Of a stretch of DNA of 64,000 nucleotides, positions 10,800-21,975 are shown one piece after another (position 1 is the first letter of the stretch; every line of letters begins with the position of its first letter). Under the pieces are notes generated by a model. That model was given only the letters and a program-made list of their open reading frames with translations. It searched no databases and was not told where the DNA came from. The stretch comes from Chinchilla lanigera (taxonomy: Eukaryota > Chordata > Mammalia > Rodentia > Chinchillidae): contig NW_004955517.1 in NCBI RefSeq assembly GCF_000276665.1, positions 5,053,181-5,117,180 on the forward strand. Reading direction: 5' to 3'. The position numbers and the translations under genes were made by a program.

Positions 10800-11345
10800 G
10801 TCCAGGTATGTCTATTCCCATGGCCCAGGGGCTACATGTAGCCTTGCACAAGTAATAATGCAGCCCCCCCAGATTGTAAAGTGTTAACGTTATAATGTGA
10901 TTTTAAGTGATATTTTTCATGGTGCTGCTCAGCGGCATTCGTGCAACTTGTCAGTGACAAAGGGAGCTCTACAGGGTGTGAGCAACGCAGTGCTAACTCT
11001 ACCTCTTGTGTCCTCCATACATAGTCATTTGAACTGAAACCTACCTGATCAGACGTTGCATGCGCTCTCATGACTTGACGTATGAAACACAGAGATCACC
11101 AAGACAGTATTTCAGCCCACCTACACTGTGTGCATACCTGTGTGTACTTATGGACATTAAGTGTCTATGTAAATTTTCTTATTTCACTGTTAAACTTGCT
11201 GTAATGTGTTAAAATATAAAAAGTAAAGAAAGTTTTGTCATGTGTGTACATTAATTATAATATATATTTTATATGCTACTCAAGACAATTTCTCTTCACT
11301 TAGTGCAGCCCAGACAAGCCCAGAGTTTGGACACTTATGCTGGAT
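10800..11345. repeat. Possible old DNA transposon, unassigned
   Basis: The left end (catggcccaggggct at about 10818) and the right end (cagcccagacaagcccagag at about 11308) look like weak inverted ends. The interior is AT-rich and non-coding. It could equally be chance similarity. Confidence 0.25.
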
Positions 11346-11399
11346 GATCCTTATGTACTAGACTTTGAGAATTTGCTAAAGAAAGGAAGTGATGTACAA

Positions 11400-11530
11400 G
11401 TGATGGACCTGTATATCATTTGTACCCGATGATGAATGTGATCATCATATATATTAAAATGTAGCAATAAAAATAAAAAATAAAATGTACCAATAAACTT
11501 AATTTAAAAATAAAAAAGAAAGAACTCTAA
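11400..11530 (+). repeat. A-rich L1-like 3' end
   Basis: A stretch with 'gtgatcatcatatatatta' followed by repeated aataaaaataaaa runs. It resembles the tail at 24190-24300 (tgatcattgtgtataccaat plus an A-rich end). The family is not certain. Confidence 0.4.
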
Positions 11531-12869
11531 TAAAATAAAATCATTTTTGATGTAAAAAGAAAAAGAGGTTATCTTTATAAGAGGAGTTCCATGGAATTTC
11601 AAAGGAGAGTGTAACAATCACAGTAAATTCTGGGCAGGCTTTCATTTATGTTTCGCAGTGGTGATTTTGGCACATGCATTTGGGCTAACTGGGATTGTGC
11701 GTGGTTATAATGGCCTCAGCTCTGTTTGGGGACAGCTTCGCACTATCGAGTACCATAGTAAGACCCCAAATAAAGCTGCTCCCATATTTTATAGCCCCTC
11801 CAACCTTTAACTACTAGTGACTAGAATTAACACATTATTAGAGAGACTACACAAATATTGAGACTGAAATAAAGCAGAAAATTTATTTTGGTTTTGCTGT
11901 ATGGAGAAACTGCAGAATCAGAACTATTTGAAACTGAATGAAATATTGACAAAACAGGACATTATGCTCTTACTTTAAGTTACTAAATTTAGTAATTATT
12001 AAAAGTCTACTTTTAGAGACATTTTATAAATTAGCTTTTCTCATTTCTTAATACTTTCTGAAAATGCAGATGATTACTGAAAGAGTTTAGCTAATTTTAA
12101 AATTAAATTAACCAAATTATAGGGAAGCACATAATTTCAAATGCACAAGTATATAACGATTTTGAAAGATTTCATATAAGCAAATTATTTAGTGTAATCT
12201 GACATAATTTTGCCTCCAAAAGCAATGTCCCTAATACCTTGGAATGTCATCTAAGTACATGCAGGTTCTATCCCTCAAACTTAAACTATAATAACTCTTG
12301 AGCTCCACTCTTATTGAGAAGGTTATCAAAATATATGCACAAGCAACCTGCAAAAGATACAGTTGAAATTAAACTTATCATTACTGTTCACGTTTCTTCA
12401 TCTGAAAAAGACACTGCACAAGAAAAAAGGAAAAAGTACTATTTGTAGCCACATATCACCCTACCTTTAAAACCCATCGCTGACGTAAAATGCTGGGGCT
12501 ATGAGAGAGACAGGGCAGACTGCACGCCACACCTCATGCTCAAGATGTACCTCTCAGCATGGTAATGTTAGTATGAAACAGCGTATAACTGGAATAAAAC
12601 ATCGCAGTGGATACCACTGGACAGTTTGTCTGTAAGGTCAGTTGATGACAGAGCTGAACGTATCATTTCTGAATTTTCTATGACACATCCACTCTTTGGA
12701 TTTGATTGCATATGAGGTCCACAGTTTGAGGGCTGTCCCGATCCATGGATTCCTACTATTGAAGTCTCTGCCAATGTCTTAATTAAGGTACATTTCTCCT
12801 TTCTTTATCTTGGGCTGTTTTCATTTGTTTCTTTCGTAAAAATCTCTCTTTTTTGGTGTATTTACCTTC
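11531..12869. other. Unique AT-rich DNA
   Basis: No repeat or gene recognised. Open frames do not exceed about 68 codons and have no recognisable motifs. Confidence 0.45.
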
Positions 12870-12965
12870 CTTTTTGACTGTCTTCTCTAGACAAAATGTC
12901 CACATCATGAAAGCAAGAATCATTGTTCTACTTATTTACCGAATCCATCTTGGGGAAATGAAGGG
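12870..12965 (+). repeat. L2 LINE 3' end fragment
   Basis: The sequence 'gactgtcttctctagacaa', then 'catgaaagcaagaatcatt' and 'ttctacttatttaccgaatc', follows the L2 3' end pattern (tctagaatgtaagctcc..., gggcagggac..., then the 'tattcactgctgtatcc' segment). Confidence 0.5.
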
Positions 12966-13619
12966 TGGGGCCAGTCCGTTCCTTTGTTCTTCCCAACACT
13001 GAACGTCAAGAGTTGAGTGTCAGGCAACTAAGAGCAGTTTACAAATTCCAGAGGAAATAGGTCAGGAAATAGCTTGTATATCTCTTTTACACTTAGCATT
13101 CTATAACTCCAAGTCATTAATAAATAAGTGATGAGAAAGAGGTCTATTTAAGGTTCATGAAGACCTTGCTTACTTTTCCCTTACTTCAGGAAAAAAAAAA
13201 AAACCCAAATGATTGTTAGGAATCAGTTTATCTATAAATTCTACACCTTCTAGAGGAATAAAATGGTTAGTTGTTCACTTGAAAATGACTACTTTATCCT
13301 TTTCAAGAGAAAACTTCAGGCCTGCAATGTTCTTGGCAATACTTCAACAGATTAATAATTGAGAATGATGACTGACTGGAGAATGGAAGTGGAGCTAACA
13401 GCCTTTCATTTTTGGCTTTATTATTTCAGACAAATTGGTAAATCATGGTGAAGGTGTGAAATGTTTCTGGAGCTTTCAATTAAGAAAGGAGGGAGAGGTT
13501 TGATCTTAATTTTTTAAGGTGTTGACCTCACCCACAATGGTGGGAGAGCCATTTGTGATTGTGCTGCTTCTGATGTTTAATATTCCTATTACGTTCCCGG
13601 CAAAGTCTGTGTGAACTAC
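12966..13619. other. Unique non-coding DNA
   Basis: No recognisable repeat or gene; one A-run (13189-13203). Confidence 0.4.
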
Positions 13620-13860
13620 AGCAAACTTTTCCTGTGACTCTACTATGTGTGTAGCGTTGTGTTAGACACTGGCTGGATAAAAAAGAGATCAGACACAATC
13701 CTACCGTTAAGTGGTTAGAAAAAGCCGGCAAGAGAGACGTATATGCCTGTAAGTCATCCTTCCGTCAGGCAAAAGGGCTGAGAGTGTTAATGGGGGTGTG
13801 TGTGCAAATGCTATGGGAGTCATTAGCTTGCGGGCCTGATGTGAAGGATCCACCTAACAA
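13620..13860 (+). repeat. Ancient interspersed repeat, family not assigned
   Basis: The order 'gtgttagacactggctgga', 'cacaatcctaccgttaag', 'gtgcaaatgctatgggag' matches a widespread mammalian repeat in which a 'ctaggcgctggg' segment precedes 'gagcttacagtctagtgggg'. The copy at 20920-21670 seems to be the same family and longer. I cannot name it with confidence. Confidence 0.4.
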
Positions 13861-14422
13861 GGACTTAGTGATTTAAAACAGCACGAGAAAGTCAGACCTC
13901 CAAGTCCAAATGATGTCTGCTGGTAACAGCCATTAGCGTTCTAAAGTGGCGAAGAACGGAAAGATGCCATGAAAACTTGCCTCAGAGTCTGCGGGCTACA
14001 GAAAGCTCCGTGTCTATTTTCAGAAAGGTAAGATTCAGATAAACTGTATAGTAGGACTGAATGACCTCATCCTGGAAAGTGCAGGGAATTTCCATCTGTT
14101 TGGGGAGAGACTGGTTTTAACAGGAGCAACAGAGAAGTAGCTGAGCCCCTCACCTTCGGTAAATGTCTTGCGCACTGAAGACAGCTTGGTTCCTCATCCA
14201 AATAAAATAGCTGTGTCCTGAGTGTAGGATCTGCTTCCATGTCCATGCTTTTGGTAATGTCATGAAGATCTGGGTACAAGTTCTCACTTCAAGGAGCAAA
14301 GGTTTATGCACACTTTCCCCCTCCTGCTAAGGACCTGAATAACTTCCAGAATATTCACACTTTGAGTATTAACCATTTCCTCTTGTATATGTTATTTGTA
14401 CAGACCTAGTTGTCGCTCCCAG

Positions 14423-14766
14423 TGTCACAGGTTGAACCCTAGCCCCCAGTGTGTCTGTAGAGATAAGCCTTTTAAAAAGGTAATTAGGTTAAATGAGGTT
14501 ATGAGAATGGGTCCCTAAGCTAATATGACTGGCATTTTTATAGGAAGAAGGAGAGCTACAAGGATGTGCACACAGGCAGAGAAAAGGTCAGGCGAGGACA
14601 CAGAGAGCAGAAGAGGCAGCCGCTTGCAAGGCAAGGAGTGAGCCTCAGAAGGCCGTCCTGCCAACCCCCCAATAGGGACATTTAGCCTCCAGAACTATGG
14701 GAAATAAACTTCCCTGAAGTCACAGGATCCGTGGTATTTTGTGATGGCAGCCCAACCTAAGATAAT
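14423..14766 (+). repeat. ERVL-MaLR LTR (MLT/MST-like)
   Basis: Begins TGTCACAGGTTGAACCC, carries 'aaggtaattaggttaaatg', 'aatatgactggcattttta' and 'cctccagaactatgggaa' next to AATAAA, and ends near the 'ggcagcccaacctaa' segment. This is the older, mammal-wide MaLR type rather than the rodent MT/ORR1 type. Confidence 0.75.
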
Positions 14767-15123
14767 TTTGACTAATTTCCCTGCTGGGTTTGATTTGTGA
14801 GTCTAACTCCAAGTTAAACACAACTCTTAATTTGAGCCAAAGCACCGTGAAAGTCCTGAGGAAATGATTCTCTGTCCATCCCGTTATAAATGCCCATCAT
14901 AACCATGTAACAGGTTTTTTCCACTCAGCCATATCTTTATTCATGGGCTCCCTACTCTGTGCCACACACTCACGGCTGTGCTTCAAAGGATCTGCCACTG
15001 TGGGAAAGGAAATAAAATGGGCTCGTGAAACGCCTTCGCGTGTGAGAATGCCAAGGCATCTTCGGAGTGCAGTGGCTCGTTGTAGCAGAGACGGCAAGGG
15101 AGAGTCTGTGGGGGAGCTGGCGG

Positions 15124-15241
15124 CGAAGGAGGGGATTGGAGGACAGAGGCCATGATGGCTAATCTGCATCGTCCGCTGGCGTCGAAGGAGGGGATTGGAG
15201 GACAGAGGCCATGATGGCTGATCTGCATCGTCCGCTTGATT
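15124..15241. repeat. 59-bp tandem duplication
   Basis: Two adjacent copies (15124-15182 and 15183-15241) that differ at only a few positions, for example ggctaatc against ggctgatc. Each contains 'gaggggattggaggacagag' and 'catgatggct'. Since 59 is not a multiple of three, the duplication does not look coding. Confidence 0.9.
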
Positions 15242-15744
15242 GGCTTCAGAGATGGCTAGAAAATTAGTAAAGAACACATTTGGGTGTGTCTAGCCGTGTT
15301 ATGGGGACTTGACCTTGGGGACAGGAGCAAGTTCCTGGCCCTTTCCTCTCAGGCTCTTCCCCTGTTCTTTGCCATAAATTGAGAAACTTTTGTCTGCCAA
15401 GTCCTTCTGGGGTGATGTTTCTGCCGTGGAGCCAGCTAACCATAGACTAAACATCTCTGAAACTGAAGCAAAACAAAACAACTTGAAGGTGGTGTGTATC
15501 AGCTATTTTGTTAATACGGGCAGGATTTCGTCCTGCAGGGTTGGGCGGAGAGGGAAGGACCGTTGAAAAGGGGGAAGGAATAATGAGCAGAGGCTTAGAG
15601 GTTGGATCCTGGGGATGTTTCTACGGGGACAGGAACTTTGACAGAAATGCAGAGTATGCAGTGGAAAATTTTTCTCCGTAACGTTCAGATTGAAGGGCTT
15701 TTTGTAAAAGAATGATGATATGCCAGGCATTTTCCTCTGTACAC

Positions 15745-15905
15745 CGTTGCATAGACTCAACCATAGTCATAGTAACCCTCAAGGTAGGTGCTAGTATTAT
15801 CCCCACTTTATAGATGTGGAAACTGAGGCATAAATTGGTTAAATTTCTTGCCAAGTATGAATAAATGATGGAGCTGAGATTTGAACCTTGGCTTCCTGGC
15901 TTCAT
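15745..15905 (-). repeat. MIR SINE relic
   Basis: Antisense MIR: 'gctagtattatccccacttt', 'gatgtggaaactgaggcata' and 'gagctgagatttgaaccttg'. One of the better preserved MIR copies here. Confidence 0.82.
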
Positions 15906-17080
15906 TATAGGGGACCTGAGCATTTGACCAAGCATGGGGGAGAAGTACTCGGGGTTGACACATTTGCAAATGGGGCAATATGCAGAGTTTCAAAGTGGGC
16001 GATTTTGTGAATTTCCTTGAGCAAAGAGAAAGACAGATTCCTGCATCCAACAACCATGAGGAGGTCACAGTGCTCCTGACTGCCTTCCGCAAGTGACCCG
16101 TGTTTGCAGCCCTCCGTGGAGATAAACTGCTGGTGCGGGGAAACAAAAGTGTTTTTCAAGCGCTCTGCTGCCATGGTTAGCCTAGGAGGGGTAATGAAAG
16201 GAGCCTTTTCCCCTCTGCCGCCTTCCGGGGTTACGTTCTAAGAGAATCTACTGCCTGAAAATGGAGCTTGTTAGCTGCGTGTCGTCGGAGGGTGGCAATT
16301 ACTTGCCTGTGCTTGGTGGGGCGCCAGACCTTAGTGCAGGAGCCACTGTTTGTCATGAATTAGTCTTTAAATAAAAGCAAGTTTTTAAAACGGTGCATAC
16401 TAATGTGGGTTTTGCTCACCCTTTCTGAAGAAGGCTTGGCCTGTTCGGTGCCAGCTGGCTGAGCTGGCATTCAGTGAGAAACTGGGTCCCTCCCAAAAAT
16501 CTCCTTGCCCCTCCCTCCCCCTTTGCGCGCAAAATGGCAGGGCGGAGCTAGTGGGCAGTGAGAAGTGAGGTGAAGCTCGGGGCAGCGCCTGCAGGGCGAT
16601 CGGGGAGTCCGAGAATGGACCTCCTGTGGCACCCCGCTTGCCCCACCTTGGAAAGAAACTGGTCCTCTCTTTTCCCACTCGCCTCCCCGGGGCCACCCAT
16701 TCAGTGACTTTTACATAAAAGGCTTCCTCATCCACTGCTTATACACTGCACCTTTTATACTCTTCCAAGTCATACTTAAGGGATTATCACTGGGCTTTTA
16801 ACTTCCTCCAGAAAGAGCTGAAAGAACGTGAATGGGGCGGAAGTCCTCAGTGAGAAAGCGCCCCCCACCCCAAGTGCTCACAAAACCCCTAATCACGATG
16901 TGAGAATGCCGTCCTGTTTTTGGGGGCGGCTGGCTACAGATGCACTACTTAACAACTGCTGTACATATAGGCCGTGATTACGAGGAGTCGTGTCGCACAC
17001 TCAACTCTTGGTAATACCACGTGGTGCCCAAATTTAGGCCCTAGTCACTTTAACATGGTGGGTTTTTTATTATTATTATT
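15906..17080. other. Unique DNA with a GC-richer block
   Basis: No repeats recognised. The stretch 16400-16720 is GC-richer and keeps more CpG than its surroundings; see the regulatory cluster at 16507-16545. Frames on the minus strand reach 111 codons (16400-16735) but encode no known domain. Confidence 0.45.
16507..16545. promoter_or_regulatory. Promoter-like cluster: C-rich box, E2F-like palindrome, YY1-like site, GC box
   Basis: Within 40 bases there is a cccctccctcccccc-like SP/KLF tract, the exact 12-base palindrome TTTGCGCGCAAA (16522-16533, two inverted E2F-type half sites), CAAAATGGCAG (16530-16540, close to the YY1 core) and GGGCGG (16540-16545). These are typical of TATA-less CpG promoters. 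No transcript start or downstream exon is visible, so function is inferred only. Confidence 0.4.
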
Positions 17081-17360
17081 AAGAAAGAGCAATCTCATTT
17101 TTGTTGTTTTTTAAATTTTTTAAAATTCTCTTTAATGGCTTGATCAATCTTGAATTCTTACATCTGGTAATCTGAGCATCTTTGTTGAAGATGACAATAT
17201 GTAATATAACAACCACTGTTAATTCCTATCATTTTGTTCTGAAACCCTGTTATCATTTTTAATGTTTTTGCTTTGTTTTGCTTTTGTCTGTGATACTGGT
17301 ATTTTGCTATTTTTTTTTAAACTATTCTCTTTAAAATAAAAAAAAAAAGAAAGAGCAATC
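17081..17360 (+). mobile_element. L1 3' tail with 14-base target duplication
   Basis: About 250 bases of L1 3' UTR (17095-17346) ending in an A-run. The 14-base repeat aagaaagagcaatc is exact on both sides (17081-17094 and 17347-17360). It is severely 5'-truncated and carries no ORF2. Confidence 0.85.
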
Positions 17361-19250
17361 CACTCATCAGAGTTATGATTCCTAAAACTCAGTACAGTAC
17401 TTTCCCCAGGAAGGACTAATTGGAAGAACTCATCTTTTTCACACTTTCCAGGTGGATCATCTGATCAGGAGAAACGTCAACTTTGAGGCAATCAACAGCT
17501 GAAAACAGGATGCTTCTGTTTACTTATTCATTGTAGTTTTGTTTGCAAGCATCTCTTGTCTCCAAATAAGATTGCTCAGTGTTAGGGGAAAGAGCCCTGT
17601 GCATAGGCAAGACAGAGGAGGAATTTCAATAAGCCTTACATTCTGGATGTTCAAAAAAGATGGAAGTTTTTTCTCCTAGGAATGTGTCTGTGTAGTAGAT
17701 TGCTGAGAAATATGAGTTGTCCTGGTTATTAACGTAGTGTACTTTAAATTTCCTGGAGTGAAGTTTGTTTTGTTTTTAACTTGTTTATTTGATGCAGGTG
17801 GCTCTGTTCTCTGTTGCAGGCAGTGTATTCAGTTTTCTAATAAAATGACACTCACTTCCTGTGAGACTTGGCCTGAAAGCATTCCTGACAGGACAAGAAT
17901 TGTGTTTTTTATAGATACTGAGGCACAATTGAGGATGAAGGACACTTTGAATACTTGAGGACTGCAAATAGTTGGAGGGAGTTTTTTTTTATAGCAGTAC
18001 ATTTTGCAATTTCTTTAAATGCTCTTTTAATATTTTGGGTCTCGCCAGGACAATGTGCTGCTTTTACGACTGAGATCTGATAATGAGACCGTGGAGCCTT
18101 TAATTTATGATGTATCTGACAGCCTTGCGGTGGATCTGATTTGGCATGCATGTGATTATGTCTGCAAGCTGAAAATAAACCAGCTGGTATTTGTTCTGAA
18201 AACGTTCTGAGAACACCTTCCTGTTAATGGCCCATGGCTTGATCCAGCATCTGGTAAACTAATACACTGTCATTTTTTTTTTTTTTTTCATAAAAGTCAG
18301 CTCAAATCATTAATGATTCCATAGCCATTTGCAATCTTCTCTTGTCTAGAATATGCCAATTACCATGAAATTATTCCTATTAGCTACATGATTGAATGAT
18401 AGTAACCTGACTATAACTTGTTGGCAGAAATTCTCTCATAATGACAATAATGAACTGTGCAGTTGAGTCCTTGCTGGGCTATGTTAAACAGGGAGGTTGG
18501 ATATTATACATTTCTAACCTATCATGAACAATACTTCTTAATGACTGTGTGAATTGGAGGAAATGTGATATTTTTAGTTTTGTGTGAATGGGAATTTTCT
18601 GTTTTTGTTTAATTTGTTTGGGGAAGGAATCACTGCATGCCATTAAAAATGATGTTCAGAGACCGTTTTTGACGTGTGCATATTTATGATCATTGCCAAT
18701 ACATGGAACCTAATAGGATCATGCTCTCATGTGAGCGATGTCTGATTTTTAAGTAAGATCTTCCATATGTAATTATCACTAAAGTAATACCATCAGTCTA
18801 AGTGATCCTAAGAAAAAACCGGAAAGTCCAATGCTGCCATGAGATGGATAAATTAATTTACATGTCTCTTTGCCTACTCTAGATCTGTAAGGCCAGATCT
18901 GACCTGCACAGCTGAAAACACAGTGTTAGGAAGATGATGGTCAAAATACGTAAGAGGGGGCCTTGAGAAGGCCCAAGCAGCCTTCTGAAAGTTCCTGGTC
19001 GGGCTTCTGTGTGAGAGTGGAACAGATTCATTCTGTTCTCCAAAGATCTAAAGAAGTTCATTGAACATACCGGGCACTTCCTGTGGCCCATCTCAGTCCT
19101 TTGATCTCCGTTTTGTCTCTGGGCCGTATCCTAGGAACCATTTGAGGGCTGATGTGATCCAAAGCCTCTTGCGTGAACCGTGCCGAGTATCCTTATTTTC
19201 TGGCTCTAAGGTGTTTATGACACCCTGGCAGAAGAAGAGGGACTGCAGCC
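17361..19250. other. Unique DNA, candidate conserved non-coding region
   Basis: No repeat or gene recognised over nearly 1.9 kb apart from a T-run near 18275-18290. The AT-rich stretch 18170-18700 contains many TAAT-type homeodomain cores and is repeat-free, which is common in conserved enhancers. Conservation cannot be judged from one sequence. Confidence 0.4.
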
Positions 19251-19618
19251 TGTGCTGTGATTTATGTCTAAAATGCCCCCAAAGCCTCATGTGCCGCAGG
19301 TGGGGCTTCTAGGAGTGGCTGGGTCATGGGTGTCATACTGGATTAAGAGTGTGTGGTAACTGATTGGCTTAGCATAGTTCTAGGTGTGAGTGACAGAAAG
19401 GCCCACGCTGGGTGTGGGGCATCATCCAAAGGCTTGTGGGAAGGCCTGCTGCTTCTTGCCTGCCCTGCTATGGACTGTTTCTCCTCTGCCGTGTCTTCCT
19501 GCCATGCCTCGCAGCCAGCCGACTGAAACCTCTACACTCTGAGCTGAAATGAACCTTTCCTCCTCTAACCTGTCAGTGTGATATTTTATCTCAGCAATGA
19601 CAAAAAGTAACTAAGACA
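19251..19618 (+). repeat. ERVL-MaLR LTR
   Basis: Starts TGTGCTGTGATTTATGTCTA and ends AGTAACTAAGACA, the MaLR LTR termini on the plus strand. The interior has 'ccaaaggcttgtgggaaggc', 'gccgactgaaacctctacac', 'gagctgaaatgaacc' and 'tctcagcaatgac'. No clear target duplication. Confidence 0.82.
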
Positions 19619-19734
19619 ACCTGGAAGTGGAAGAGGATTAATATGCCATGGGATATTCCCTGACCAGTGGGGGATAGAAGTTGATTAAATAAATGCTTTT
19701 CCTTGCATACCTTGTTCAACCAGTTCTGAAGCAC

Positions 19735-19868
19735 TATCTATCTATCTAGCTAGCTAGCTATCATCTATCATATATATTGAATGATAAGTATATATATTGA
19801 ATGATAATATAAATTGAATGATAATACATTTTCAATGATAATATATAATGAATATAATAATATACATA
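19735..19868. repeat. TATC microsatellite followed by a short AT-rich minisatellite
   Basis: A tatc/tagc tetranucleotide run (19735-19765) grades into about four copies of a 16-19-base unit like atatattgaatgataa (19772-19835), then an AT-rich stretch and a T-run. Confidence 0.85.
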
Positions 19869-20400
19869 TATTTTTTTTCATGTTAAGTTTTCTCAGAGAG
19901 TTCCAGCAGGTTGAGTCCTAGTGGCCTAGAGTGGTAATCAACTTGACAGTGCATTTTTCTCTAACGAGGATGCTGTGAGTCCCTCACCAAGGTCACCTTT
20001 ACTAGGTAGGAATGCACATGTCCCAGCTGCTTTGTGTGTTGGACCGTGAGGTCTCACAGCTGAACCCATCTCAGGAGAATTAACTCTCTGCTGAGGGGAG
20101 TCACCTTCTCCAGAAATATCTGGGCACTTCCCTCACTCACAAGCTATAGCCAGTGACCCACTGCAGTTGATAAGAATAGGTCTGTGCAGCCATTCCTACT
20201 CATAGCTCCTTGGGCCAGCAGGCCAAGGCTGGACTCCTCCTGAGGTCCCCTCTTCGGGGTTTCTTCCCGCCCAAGCTGCTCCCTCGCTTTCCCACAGTAT
20301 TCCCCTGAGGGCAGCCTTGCAGTCAATTCCTTGTATCAGAATTCACATCTCAGGTCCACTTCCAGGGAACCACAGTTCAGACATTATTTTTCTGTGTTTC
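19869..20400. other. Unassigned sequence, possibly an old LTR
   Basis: Moderately GC-rich, without a coding frame. Parts such as 'ctgagggcagccttgcagtc' look like old endogenous retrovirus LTR sequence, but I cannot place a family or ends. Confidence 0.3.
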
Positions 20401-20411
20401 TTCTCTTCTAG

Positions 20412-20459
20412 TCCCTCAATCCTATGTCCAGAGTCTTTCTCAAAATGAACTACCTGCTG
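20412..20459 (+). other. Exon-like 48-base segment with strong splice signals
   Basis: A polypyrimidine tract (20385-20409) ends in tctag at 20411. It is followed by 48 open bases and then GTAAGTGT at 20460, a near-consensus donor. The 48 bases make 16 codons without a stop in frame 1 (it begins Ser-Leu-Asn-Pro). No neighbouring exon was recognised, so it may be chance, a non-coding RNA exon or a cryptic exon. Confidence 0.25.
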
Positions 20460-20919
20460 GTAAGTGTATGCTTAGAGTCTGTCCTTCAGGCCAGGGTGTG
20501 GGGTGGGGAGCTGGAACTCAGATGAGGCATGATACCAATATGTTTGGGGCTCCACTGCACGGCGCAGGCTGGATTAGGTACAAATGATTCTCACTGCATA
20601 TCCTGTTGAGGGAGGTCAGGTTTAGGAAGAATTAGGCACCGTATGATTATATACTAACATGAGTGAGCCAGAAAACAAATACAGACATTGAGAGACCTCT
20701 TATTTACAGGTAACAGTGATACCAAAGGCTTCATGAACAGAATTGAAGTGCAGAAAGAGAAACACATTTGGGAAGGAAGAAAGGAATATGGGGAGGAAAT
20801 TCAGCTTGGGAAGACAGTGTGAGTAAAGCCTCTGAGTGAAATCAAAAATCGTTAGTTCAGGGGACCCTGATGTTGCTGTTCCTTGAGAATAAAGAGTTCA
20901 TGCTGCAGTAGTGGAGTGT

Positions 20920-21670
20920 TATTTTATTCACTCACCAACTGCTCTTTTGAACACCGGTGAGTTACAGGCATTATGGTAGACACTGGAAGTGATAAGATAA
21001 ACAAGGTAGAAATTGTTCTTGAGAGTTGCAGTGTAACCTGGGAGTCCAGAGAGTTTGCAATATAGCTTGAAAGAAATGACTAGGGTACAATGACAGAAAA
21101 TAACAAGACCTTATATGTTAGAGTGAGTAGATTAGGAATCCTCCCTAAGAAAATAGTGCTTATGAAGAGGTCAAAAGAATGGAAGGAAATGGGCCCTGCT
21201 GGTGTGTAGATTTGTCTGAATGTGGGAAGTTTCAGTTTTTGTCTGGGGAAGGAATCACCGCAGAAGGAATGACAAAGGCAAGGTCACACAAGGAATACTT
21301 CGCTGGGTTAGAGTTACAAAGAGCCATGAGACCAGGTAGTGCTTGACGGGAAGTAAGTACACAAGATAACCCAAATTGGAAGGTGGGTGAGAGTGGGGCT
21401 TTGGAGGACATCCTGCGCTGTAGAAGAGACTTTGGATTTCATCCTGAAACTAATGGAAAACAGTTGAAAAGCTTTTAGAACAGAGATGATAGTTTCCAAC
21501 TTATGTTTTAAAAATATTATTCGGTAGTTAAAAAAAATAGGTGGGAAAGGCAAGGATAGATATAGGGAGAGCAATAAAAATGCAACTGCAGTAGTTCATG
21601 AGAGAAATGTGGATTATTTGATCTAGAGTCCATCAGTGTGAGCAAGAACTCACCAGGCTGTAATTCAAGA
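20920..21670 (+). repeat. Ancient interspersed repeat, family not assigned
   Basis: Ordered landmarks: 'ggtagacactggaagtga', 'gaatgacaaaggcaaggtca', 'ctttggatttcatcctgaaa', 'tgcaactgcagtagttcatg'. This order matches a widespread mammalian repeat; the fragment at 13620-13860 looks related. It is strongly diverged and non-coding. Confidence 0.45.
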
Positions 21671-21779
21671 CAGGAGGGACTTAGTCTGTTGATCACCGCT
21701 GCACAGGGAAAAGTAGAAATGCAGATTTTATTGCCTGCCATCTGCCTAAATGTTTAAAGCTTATAAATCCTTCTAACAA

Positions 21780-21790
21780 CATTTATTTAT

Positions 21791-21834
<44 letters not shown>

Positions 21835-21835
21835 T
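21780..21835. repeat. (TATC)n microsatellite
   Basis: About twelve uninterrupted tatc units after a ttta-rich start, lying against the tail end of a reverse-strand B1. This position is typical: microsatellites often grow from the A-rich tail of SINEs. Confidence 0.95.
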
Positions 21836-21975
21836 TGAGACACGGTCTCACTATGCAGTTCAGGCTGGCCTTGAGCTCACTTTGTAGCCCAGGCTGGTCT
21901 CGAACTCACAAGAATCTACCTGCCTCAGCCTCCCAAGTGCTGGGATTACAGGCGTGCACCACCACACCCGGCTTT
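21836..21975 (-). repeat. B1 SINE
   Basis: Reverse-strand B1: 'gagacacggtctcactatgc', 'gttcaggctggccttgagct', 'ggctggtctcgaactcac', 'gcctcccaagtgctggg' and 'caccaccacacccggc'. It contains the internal duplication of the 'aggctgg' block. Confidence 0.95.

Noticed and set aside
12841..12890. Acceptor-like polypyrimidine tract ending tctctag
   Set aside because: The sequence fits the L2 3' end (tctagaatgta... type), and no donor follows within a plausible exon length.
14897..15277. 126-codon minus frame with an internal repeat
   Set aside because: The repetition comes from the 59-bp tandem duplication, which shifts frame, and no domain is visible.
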